A DNA stretch of 64,000 bases from Caryophanales bacterium UBA5026 (GTDB lineage Bacteria > Bacillota_I > Bacilli_A > RF39 > UBA660). The stretch lies in NCBI GenBank assembly GCA_002416285.1, contig DICM01000028.1, forward strand, positions 1 through 64,000, read 5' to 3'. Positions within the stretch are counted from its first letter, which is position 1; each line of letters starts with the position of its first letter. The position numbers were made by a program, and so were the translations under genes. The notes below the pieces were generated by a model, which saw only the letters and a list, made by a program, of their open reading frames with translations, was not told the DNA's origin and did no database searches. Positions 42,939 to 50,955 of this stretch are shown here, one piece after another.

Positions 42939-45056
42939 ATGATTTCTTCGACAGGTATAAATTTAATTCAATCTATTTCAAGTAACTTTAACTTACTGTT
43001 TAACCCTTTCTCATGGGTTCTAGGGGGAATTAGAAGTTTTTTCTTATTTTTGGATAGTTTTGTGTATACTTTTATAAAAACTCTATACAATTTGATCTAT
43101 GATCTTGCAAATTTAACTATCTTTGCTGATGGAGATCTAAGTTTGATTGCACAGAGAGTTTATACATTACTTGCAATATTTATGTTATTTCGAATTACAT
43201 TTTCCTTAATTACATATGTAATTGCACCCGATCAGTTTTCTGATAAAACAGCAGGATTACAAAATGTGATTCGTAATATTATTATATCGTTCCTTTTAAT
43301 TATTACTAGTCCATGGTTATTTAGTAAATTGTATCAGGTACAAAATGCAATTTTAGAAGAAAATATAATTCCACAGTTTATTCTTGGGACAACTGGTGAT
43401 AATTTAAATGCATCTTTTGTGATGTCTGAACGATGTTGTCAAAGTGGAACAAATACAGATGGATCTTGTATAAATGAAGATTACTATAGGATGAAACCAG
43501 AAACAGTAGCTGATTATATTTCATTAGTAGCGTTTAGACCATTTTTTCAATTAAATGACTCTACTACAGATGCTGAGATTAAGGACCTAAGTAGTAGTTA
43601 TTGTTTTGTTGGTGGAAAAGCAACTGTAACTGTTGGTGAATATATCTCTGCTAATGATGTTAGTAGGGAAAATGCAGCTAAAGATTTCGCAATTAATTAC
43701 TCCATGGTTTTTTCTACCGTAATTGGGGTGGTGTTGGCACTCATCTTAATATCATTTTGTTTTGATATTGCAATACGTTCGTTTACACTAGTATTTTTAC
43801 AGATATTTGCGCCAATTCCAATTATATCCTTTGTTGATCCGAAATCAGCAAAAAGTGGAATGTTTAACAAATATTTAAAGACTTTATCAAAGACTTGGTT
43901 AGGAGTTTTTATTCGTATTGCTGCATTTTCCTTTGCAATCTTTTTTATCCAATTAATAACAACAAATGGAATTAATCAGATTGGTGGTGCAGAACCTAGA
44001 GCAGGGAAAAACTGGATTTATCTTTTTGCAATCATAGGAGCATTAATGTTTGCAAAGAAATTTCCAAAGCTTTTAGAAGAAATTACAGGTTTGAAATTAG
44101 ATGGAGCATTTAAATTGAATCCTATTAATCGAATTAAAGAAGAGGCACTAGGAGCAAAGCAAATTGCCAGAGGTGCCAGTGCTGCTACAGCTTTAGGAAT
44201 TGGAGCAGCTGGTGGACTCATTGCTGGAGGAATAGTGTCAAATCCAGCAATCATCAGCTCTCTTAAAAATAAAGATGTTATGGGTGCCTTGAAAGGTACT
44301 GGTAGAATGATAACTGGTGCAGGATCAGGAGTAATTCGTGGTGGACTTGGTGGAGCACGTGCTGGATATAAAGCAAAAGGGATTGGGGACACTTTTAAAG
44401 CAAGTGCAGGTGCTGTGACAAAAGCTGGTGAAACTATTCAAAAATATCAGGGAACAAATAAATTAGAACGAGCTGCTACTAGAGCATCTAGTCTACTTAC
44501 AGGAAAAACAGCTGCTGATAGACTAGAGGAGAGAAGTAAAAAATATAAAGAATTTAGTGATACTCAAGAGACATTATTGAAGAAAGCGCAAAAAGAGTTA
44601 GTAAAAGATAATTCATTCCAAACTCGATTTAAGGATGCTACTACAGGAAATTATATCACTGGAAACGTTAATATGATGAAATATCAACTTGAACAATTCA
44701 AACAAGATAAAGATGCTGATCCAAGGACAATTGCTCAACTAGAATCATATTATAATCAGGCTTGGAAACAAGCACAAACAGATTATATATCTCATGGTGG
44801 TGTGTGGGATTCTAAATCGGAAACAACAACAATTGATGACAGTGAGTTTGTTGATGCTTATGTCGATAAATTGGCGAGAATTTCCAGCGAAAATAAATCA
44901 CTTGACGGATTTATGCCTAATCTTAAAGATGGTGATGTGGGTGAAAACATTAGAGCCGTTTCTAAAGCGATTGAGCGTGCTGATGTTGGACTTCAAACTA
45001 GTACACAGTTAGCTCATGCAAAAGATGTTAGAGATGCGGTTAAAAAAACAAAGTAA
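42939..45056 (+). CDS. virB6: VirB6/TrbL-like channel protein
   Basis: 705 residues. Eight or so membrane helices lie in the first 400, including the central block 'RSFTLVFLQIFAPIPIISFV' followed by 'YLKTLSKTWLGVFIRI' that marks VirB6/TrbL. A Gly/Ala-rich stretch (about 405-480) and a long soluble helical C-terminus of 220 residues follow. It forms the inner channel of the T4SS. GGGGGTGA precedes ATG; four bases after the previous stop. Confidence 0.85.
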   Translation: MISSTGINLIQSISSNFNLLFNPFSWVLGGIRSFFLFLDSFVYTFIKTLYNLIYDLANLTIFADGDLSLIAQRVYTLLAIFMLFRITFSLITYVIAPDQFSDKTAGLQNVIRNIIISFLLIITSPWLFSKLYQVQNAILEENIIPQFILGTTGDNLNASFVMSERCCQSGTNTDGSCINEDYYRMKPETVADYISLVAFRPFFQLNDSTTDAEIKDLSSSYCFVGGKATVTVGEYISANDVSRENAAKDFAINYSMVFSTVIGVVLALILISFCFDIAIRSFTLVFLQIFAPIPIISFVDPKSAKSGMFNKYLKTLSKTWLGVFIRIAAFSFAIFFIQLITTNGINQIGGAEPRAGKNWIYLFAIIGALMFAKKFPKLLEEITGLKLDGAFKLNPINRIKEEALGAKQIARGASAATALGIGAAGGLIAGGIVSNPAIISSLKNKDVMGALKGTGRMITGAGSGVIRGGLGGARAGYKAKGIGDTFKASAGAVTKAGETIQKYQGTNKLERAATRASSLLTGKTAADRLEERSKKYKEFSDTQETLLKKAQKELVKDNSFQTRFKDATTGNYITGNVNMMKYQLEQFKQDKDADPRTIAQLESYYNQAWKQAQTDYISHGGVWDSKSETTTIDDSEFVDAYVDKLARISSENKSLDGFMPNLKDGDVGENIRAVSKAIERADVGLQTSTQLAHAKDVRDAVKKTK

Positions 45057-45101
45057 GTTAACATTCGAATTATTTGTATTTAATTAAAAAGGGGTGATTA
45101 T

Positions 45102-45431
45102 ATGAATCAAAATTCTTATTTGATTCCAGCAAATTCAAAAAAATCCTTACTCTTCTTCGGATTATTTAATAAATTTGATATGATATTTTTTGGAATTGGT
45201 ATTGCAATAACCGTTGTGTGCATTATGATTCTCCCAATAGCTGATATTAAAGTTGCACTTATTTCAATTGCACCTGTGACTGTAACAGGATTACTTGTCT
45301 TTCCTGTTCCGTATTATCATAATGTTATGACAGCAATTCGTAGTATGTGGGAGTTTTATACAACACGACAAAGGTTTATTTGGAAAGGTTGGTGTGTTCG
45401 TGAAAAAATCGAAGAAGATAGTAAAAAGTAA
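45102..45431 (+). CDS. virB3: PrgI/VirB3-like T4SS protein
   Basis: 109 residues, two membrane helices (about 25-65), 'IPANSKKSLLFFGLFNKFD' start and a basic C-terminus. Size, topology and place directly before VirB4 match the PrgI/VirB3 family. GGGGTGA precedes ATG. It overlaps the next gene by 32 bases. Confidence 0.82.
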   Translation: MNQNSYLIPANSKKSLLFFGLFNKFDMIFFGIGIAITVVCIMILPIADIKVALISIAPVTVTGLLVFPVPYYHNVMTAIRSMWEFYTTRQRFIWKGWCVREKIEEDSKK

Positions 45432-45963
45432 ATATACATTAGATTTTGTTCCTATTAAAAATATTGCTGATGGAACAATTATTCTTGAAAACAGTGATAA
45501 AGTAACTGGTGTTAAAATAATGCCTCGAAATATTTTTATTTTAGATGGTTCTACTCAAGATGCAATTATTGCTAATTTAAAAAATGTTTATAATACTATC
45601 GATTATGAATTTTGGGTAATGGCTGCCGATCGACCAGTAGATATTAATGTATATTTATCACAATTGCAAGTGCAGTTTAATTCAACAAGTGATCAAACAA
45701 TTCGAAAACTTATTATGGAAGATATTAATAAAGCAAATATGTTTATGAATAATAATATTGTCGATACGGAGTATTTCTTATTGTTTAAAGAAAAAAGTCC
45801 TGATGTAATTAATAAAAGAATTCGTCAATTGATATCTACATTTGCTAATGCAGGACTTAACACACATCAAGTAACGAATGATGATTTAAGAATTATTTTA
45901 GATAACTTTTTAAATGGTGGACAAACTACCAATTTTGGGACGGTGATTAATAGTGGATCTTAA
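45400..45963 (+). CDS. VirB4 N-terminal part (separate gene)
   Basis: 187 residues equivalent to the N-terminal domain of Gram-positive VirB4/TraE proteins: 'LDFVPIKNIADGTIILENSD', 'YEFWVMAADRPVDINVYLSQ' and 'DTEYFLLFKEKSPDVINKRI' (the usual 'YYLV.K' and arginine block). It has no ATP site. GTG at 45400 follows GGTG by five bases; GTG at 45394 is also possible. It ends 11 bases inside the ATPase gene, in another frame. Confidence 0.75.
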   Translation: MKKSKKIVKSKYTLDFVPIKNIADGTIILENSDKVTGVKIMPRNIFILDGSTQDAIIANLKNVYNTIDYEFWVMAADRPVDINVYLSQLQVQFNSTSDQTIRKLIMEDINKANMFMNNNIVDTEYFLLFKEKSPDVINKRIRQLISTFANAGLNTHQVTNDDLRIILDNFLNGGQTTNFGTVINSGS

Positions 45964-47737
45964 GAGTCAGATAGCTCCTAAGGGGTTAGAATTTAAATCA
46001 AATCATTTTGTTATAAGTGATAAATATGCAACGATATTAACCGCTGTTTCATATCCACGTTATATTCAACCTGGATATTTGTCATCACTTACAAGTATGT
46101 CTGGAATTAAAGTGGTTATTAAACATATTCCAATGCCGTTTAGTGTCATTCAAAAAATGCTTAACCGTGAAATAGCCGATTTAAAGCAACGCTATCAAGA
46201 TGAAAACGATCGAACAATTCAGGAGCGAATCCGTCAAGATTATGAGTCGTTGGAACAATTTATTACGCAGTTAGCTGCTACTCAATCTAAAATTTACGAT
46301 TTTCAATTACATGTCATGATTACAGCGGATAGTGAAGAGGAATTAAATAATAAAAAAATGACTGTTCGAAATTATTTAGAGGCAATGGAATTACGAGCTT
46401 TTCCATTACGTTTTGAACAGGAAAAAGTACTTAAATCTATTTTACCAATTTTTGGCGATCAGGATATTGAAGATAGAATAGGCACACCAATACCATCACC
46501 GACAATTGCAGCAATGTATCCATTTATTTTTGATAGTATTAAAGACCCAGGATTGTCAACTTTACTTGGAGTGGATTTCTCCGGTGGTGTAATTTTATTC
46601 AATCAATTTTTATATCAAATTCGTAAAGAGCATAATCGAAACAATGCGAATCTAATTATTCTTGGTACTTCTGGTAGTGGTAAATCTACAGCAGCTAAAA
46701 TCATGCTTAGAACGCATATTCGTAACAATTGCCAGTTAGTCGTTATTGATCCAGAAGGTGAACTTGAAGAAATGACTAGACGTTACCGAGGTGATTTTAT
46801 AGATCTTGGTAAAGGTGGAGAATATGGAATGATTAATCCACTAGAGGTTATCATTGATGCGGATGAAGATGAAATCCAAGGTGGGCTTGGATATACGGTT
46901 CTAACCCGTACATTACAAACGATAAAAGCCTTTATGAAGTATTATGATCCAACGATTGATGAAGATATATTAAACATGTTTAGTGAAGTTGTTCAAGAAA
47001 CTTATCGAAGATTTGGTATGGATTTTAATACTAATTTTTCACAATTTGGACCGGATGATTATCCAACCTTCCGTGATGTTTATGCGACTATACGTGGACG
47101 TTTAGCTTCAATGACGGAGCAGACTCATGAGAAAGATATTATGGAACGCTTGGAACTTAAAATTCGCCCGATTGTAAAAGAGTTGAAATATTATTTTGAT
47201 GGACATACGACCATTCGTCCGCAAAGTAAGTTCATTGTATTTAATATTCGTGAATTAATGAATGCCGATATTAATATTAGAAATGCATTATTCTTTAATA
47301 TTTTAAAGTATGCGTGGGGGCTTACTCTCGATAAGAATACAAATACGGTATTAACGGTTGATGAAGCTCATGTGTTGCTTAGTGGAAATAATACATTAGG
47401 AGCTGATTTCCTTGCTCAAATTCAAAGACGTGCTAGAAAATACAATACGGGTACAATTATTATTACACAGCAACCTAGTGACTTTAGTGATCCAAGTGTA
47501 ATTACGCAAGGAAAGGCTATTTTTGATAATGCTTCCTATTACTTGGTAATGGGATTAAAGAAACAAGCAGTTGAAGATTTAGCAAGATTAATTGATTTAA
47601 ACGATAATGAAAAAGAGAGTATTAAACGTTATAATCAAGGTGAAGCTTTGTTTGTATGTGGTAGTAGACGTATGAGAATTAATGTCATTGCTACAGAACA
47701 GGAATTAGACTCTTTCGGAAGTGGTGGAGGATTCTAG
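45953..47737 (+). CDS. virB4: VirB4 ATPase part
   Basis: 594 residues: 'IAPKGLEFKSNHFVISDKYA' matches the linker region that follows the N-terminal domain in undivided VirB4 proteins, then Walker A 'GTSGSGKS' near 239, Walker B 'VLTVDEAHVLL' near 466 and 'IITQQPSDF' after it. It powers substrate and pilin movement. The GTG start has GGTGATT nine to six bases upstream, inside the previous gene, so this is a coupled start rather than a simple frameshift. Together the two parts are 781 residues, the usual VirB4 size. Confidence 0.9.
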   Translation: MDLKSQIAPKGLEFKSNHFVISDKYATILTAVSYPRYIQPGYLSSLTSMSGIKVVIKHIPMPFSVIQKMLNREIADLKQRYQDENDRTIQERIRQDYESLEQFITQLAATQSKIYDFQLHVMITADSEEELNNKKMTVRNYLEAMELRAFPLRFEQEKVLKSILPIFGDQDIEDRIGTPIPSPTIAAMYPFIFDSIKDPGLSTLLGVDFSGGVILFNQFLYQIRKEHNRNNANLIILGTSGSGKSTAAKIMLRTHIRNNCQLVVIDPEGELEEMTRRYRGDFIDLGKGGEYGMINPLEVIIDADEDEIQGGLGYTVLTRTLQTIKAFMKYYDPTIDEDILNMFSEVVQETYRRFGMDFNTNFSQFGPDDYPTFRDVYATIRGRLASMTEQTHEKDIMERLELKIRPIVKELKYYFDGHTTIRPQSKFIVFNIRELMNADINIRNALFFNILKYAWGLTLDKNTNTVLTVDEAHVLLSGNNTLGADFLAQIQRRARKYNTGTIIITQQPSDFSDPSVITQGKAIFDNASYYLVMGLKKQAVEDLARLIDLNDNEKESIKRYNQGEALFVCGSRRMRINVIATEQELDSFGSGGGF

Positions 47738-47765
47738 AAATAAAAAAGTATGGTGGTGGTAACAT

Positions 47766-50225
47766 ATGTTTGAAGAAGAAAATGGTAACGAGGAAAATAT
47801 GTTACCACAGGAGCAGAATAATAGTGTTGTTGAGACTGCTGAGGAAACAACAACACAAGAAGATACTTCAACATCTAAAGGATCTTTTAGCCCAGATTCA
47901 GCAGCCTTGTCTATTCTCACTTTCAAGAAGAGACTCTATTTCTCTATAGCAGCCGGAATAGGTATCTTTTTCTTTATAATTCTATTGGTAGTGTTTAATC
48001 AGACTCACAACAGTAGTATCACATATGATTTACCCAAATCATATGTTTTAGGGACAATGACTGATCAAGAGTTGGTTAATTACTTAATTACACGTGGATA
48101 TTGTGTGAGCACTAGTAGTGGTACAGTTGAAGAAGATTGTACTTTAAGTGAGGGTTTTCAATTTTGGAAGAAAATGAAAGAAGTTTATAATAGTTATCAA
48201 GAAGAAAAAGATGTGACTTTAAACATCGATGTTTTAGTTGCGACTCTTTCTTATAAACGTAGTGATGATGAATTGTATAAATCTAGCAGTCAAATTGACA
48301 TATTAGCCAATGTTATGGTAGAAGAATATGAAGTAGAAGTAATTGATCCAGATACTAACGAAAAAACAACTGAAATAAGATATCGCCTCAATATGAATCA
48401 GTATAAAGAATATATTATTGGAACAGGTATCGGTGGAGAAGACTCAGGTGGTGGAACCGGTGGAGGGTCTAATACACAAAACAGGCAAGAATTTTTGGAT
48501 TGGATAGTACCACTTGCTAAAGAATTACAAAAAGTTTCGGGAATATTACCTTCTGTAACAATAGCTCAAAAAGTTCAAGAATCTGGTTGGAAGATTGGGA
48601 ATAGTGAAATTACTAGAACCTGTCATAATTACTTTGGTATGAAAAAGGGTAGTTGGGAAGGAGCATATAAAGTCTTCAACACATGGGAAGATGATGGAAA
48701 AGGTAATCGAATTTACCAAGCTGCAAAGTTTAGATGTTATGCAGATGATGTTGAAGGATTTATAGGCCGTGGTGATTTCTTTTGGAGTTATTCTCGATAT
48801 GCTGATTTCTTAATTTGTAATTTTAATAGTGATTGGGAGTGTGCAGTAAAAGCAGTAAAAGCTGCTGGATATGCAACGGATACTAAGTATGTTAGTGCAT
48901 TAACCAGTATTATTAATCAAAATCAGCTCTATCAATATGATGACGATCCAGATTATCAATGGGATGGAACTTATCCAGAATATGCGGATTATGATCCTTA
49001 CACAAAACAATCAATTGGGGATAATAGTAATGGCACTGATACAGAGGTTTATATAGTTGGCGGCGGATATATTGAAAAATATCGTCTTGATTTACTCGAA
49101 GGGTATAAAGATAGCGAAAAATTACAACGTAAAATTACTATATACGAAGAAATATTAGATTTATCAAAATTAAGTGATAATGGCAATACTTCTGAGAATA
49201 ATGATTCGAATTTTTCCATGTATTCATGCAGTTCACCTCCAATTAAAATTCAATCTGGAGAAACTTATAAAATATCTTCTCCATATGGACTTAGAATTAA
49301 GCCAATTGCAGATATTTCAAGTAGTTTTCATAATGGAATTGATATTGCCGGTTATCCAATCGGAACAGAAGTTCATGCTGTAGCTCAAGGAACAGTAGTA
49401 GAGACTAGTACTCAACTTGAAGGCGGTAACTTTGTTAGAATTGGTCACGATCTTGATAATGATGGAAAATATGACAATTATACAGGGTACTATCATTTGA
49501 GTGGTTTTGCTGTTTCATATGGTGAAAAGGTTACCTGTGGACAAGTGATTGGCTATGTTGGTCAAAGCGGGATGGCAACAGGCCCACACTTACATTTTAG
49601 TTTACAGGATCAAAATCAAAAATTCATTGATCCAACATCGTTATTAAACAATTTATTAACTAAAACATCAATTTTCGATAGCAGTGGTTCATCCGATGGA
49701 GAATATTACGGTTATTACAATCAAGGGCAATTTAGTAATGTCCCTTACTGTAATGGTAAGAAAACAATTCAAAGTTCAGGATGTGCTTTAGCTTCTTTTG
49801 CAACAGCAGTAACGAATCTGACGAAAAAAGAAGTTAGTATGAGTGAGTTAGCAAACTTTGTTTGTACGCAAACGAATTATCGTACTCCTGATAGTGGAAC
49901 TTCGAATGGATTTTGGGATGATGATATAGTCGCACCAAGATATGGTGTAAAAATTAGTAGGTTGTCTAGATCAGAAATGACCTTTGAGAATCTATATGCA
50001 ATGTTACAATCCGGTAAAAAGTTGATTGTTTCGGTTCAATGTTGTGGAAAGTTCAAAATCAAGTCAGGATCACACCTAATAGAGTTGAACAGTGCAGAGA
50101 ATGATAAAATTTTGGTTTATGATGTTGGGAATAGAAAAAATGTAGGATGGTATACAAAAAGTGAAGTTGATAGCCAAATAATTGGTAAAATATATTCGGG
50201 GATGTGGTATATTGAAAAACGTTAA
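47766..50225 (+). CDS. Three-domain wall hydrolase (VirB1-like): glucosaminidase, M23, C39-like
   Basis: 819 residues. An acidic cytoplasmic tail of 55, one membrane helix (about 57-80), a linker, and three muralytic domains outside. Domain one (about 240-390) is a glucosaminidase of FlgJ/LytD type ('PSVTIAQKVQESGWK', 'HNYFGMKKG', 'FRCYADDVEGFIGRG'). Domain two (about 485-640) is an M23/LytM endopeptidase with 'FHNGIDIAG' and 'GPHLHFSL'. Domain three (about 655-815) is C39-like, with Cys672 in 'SSGCALAS', His768 in 'GSHLIEL' and Asp in 'VYDVGN'. Gram-positive T4SS normally carry a two-domain hydrolase; three is unusual. It opens the wall for the machine. Its 3' end overlaps the lipoprotein gene. 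Confidence 0.88.
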   Translation: MFEEENGNEENMLPQEQNNSVVETAEETTTQEDTSTSKGSFSPDSAALSILTFKKRLYFSIAAGIGIFFFIILLVVFNQTHNSSITYDLPKSYVLGTMTDQELVNYLITRGYCVSTSSGTVEEDCTLSEGFQFWKKMKEVYNSYQEEKDVTLNIDVLVATLSYKRSDDELYKSSSQIDILANVMVEEYEVEVIDPDTNEKTTEIRYRLNMNQYKEYIIGTGIGGEDSGGGTGGGSNTQNRQEFLDWIVPLAKELQKVSGILPSVTIAQKVQESGWKIGNSEITRTCHNYFGMKKGSWEGAYKVFNTWEDDGKGNRIYQAAKFRCYADDVEGFIGRGDFFWSYSRYADFLICNFNSDWECAVKAVKAAGYATDTKYVSALTSIINQNQLYQYDDDPDYQWDGTYPEYADYDPYTKQSIGDNSNGTDTEVYIVGGGYIEKYRLDLLEGYKDSEKLQRKITIYEEILDLSKLSDNGNTSENNDSNFSMYSCSSPPIKIQSGETYKISSPYGLRIKPIADISSSFHNGIDIAGYPIGTEVHAVAQGTVVETSTQLEGGNFVRIGHDLDNDGKYDNYTGYYHLSGFAVSYGEKVTCGQVIGYVGQSGMATGPHLHFSLQDQNQKFIDPTSLLNNLLTKTSIFDSSGSSDGEYYGYYNQGQFSNVPYCNGKKTIQSSGCALASFATAVTNLTKKEVSMSELANFVCTQTNYRTPDSGTSNGFWDDDIVAPRYGVKISRLSRSEMTFENLYAMLQSGKKLIVSVQCCGKFKIKSGSHLIELNSAENDKILVYDVGNRKNVGWYTKSEVDSQIIGKIYSGMWYIEKR

Positions 50226-50943
50226 AAGTTTTAAATTTATTATTTTAATATTAGGGATATTGCTTCTTAGTGGATGTGAGTCTAAGACAAACCTTCTTAT
50301 TACAAGTGATCAAAAGGTAATTGAAGAAACATCTGCCTATCAAAGCAATAAAGTATTGAGCAAATACAATACCTCTGTAGAAGCTGCTTTAAAACAATAT
50401 GGAGAGAGCTATAAGGATATGATTTCTCCTGAAGACTACAGCTATAAATACACAATTGGAGCTACAACTTCATTTGGTACCATTTATAAAACCCATAAAT
50501 CACTTGAATCCTTCATTGATAGTACAACTTTTCATGGTCTATATGAAACAGCTTTAATTTCTCATGAGAAAGATGGAACATCTTTTAAGGCAACTGGTGA
50601 AAATTATATATATATTTTATTCGAAGAACCAGAAGGTTATGGGAATAGTGAGGCAATGCTTACTAAAGTAGAAGTTGCAATTCAATTTCAAAACAAGGTA
50701 TTAAGTAATAATGCTGATTCTTATGATGAAAAAACAAATACTTATACATGGATATTTACACCAAATAATCAAAGTAAGTATATTGAGTTCAAAATTGGAA
50801 AACAAATGCGCTATGATATAATCTTTAATTATTATTTAGAACATTATTTGCCAATCTTTATAATAGGTGGTATTATACTTTTAATTGCATTGTTTGGTGG
50901 TTTGATTTTGTATCGAAAAGTCCGGTCCACTAATGAAATTTAA
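50212..50943 (+). CDS. Lipoprotein with C-terminal membrane helix
   Basis: 243 residues: a lipobox 'ILLLSGC' at about 17-23, an ectodomain without known family ('YSYKYTIGATTSFGTIYKTH', 'ENYIYILFEEPEGYG') and a C-terminal helix (about 210-233) with a basic end. Two membrane anchors on one small protein are unusual. The start is TTG at 50212 with GGGGATGTGG upstream, overlapping the hydrolase gene by 14 bases. Between the VirB1-like and VirD4 genes, so probably a T4SS accessory. Confidence 0.65.
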   Translation: MKNVKSFKFIILILGILLLSGCESKTNLLITSDQKVIEETSAYQSNKVLSKYNTSVEAALKQYGESYKDMISPEDYSYKYTIGATTSFGTIYKTHKSLESFIDSTTFHGLYETALISHEKDGTSFKATGENYIYILFEEPEGYGNSEAMLTKVEVAIQFQNKVLSNNADSYDEKTNTYTWIFTPNNQSKYIEFKIGKQMRYDIIFNYYLEHYLPIFIIGGIILLIALFGGLILYRKVRSTNEI

Positions 50944-50955
50944 GGGGGAATTTAG

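Noticed and set aside
43000..45000. Minus-strand and shifted open frames across virB6
   Set aside because: They are shadows of the Gly/Ala-rich coding region without starts or homology.
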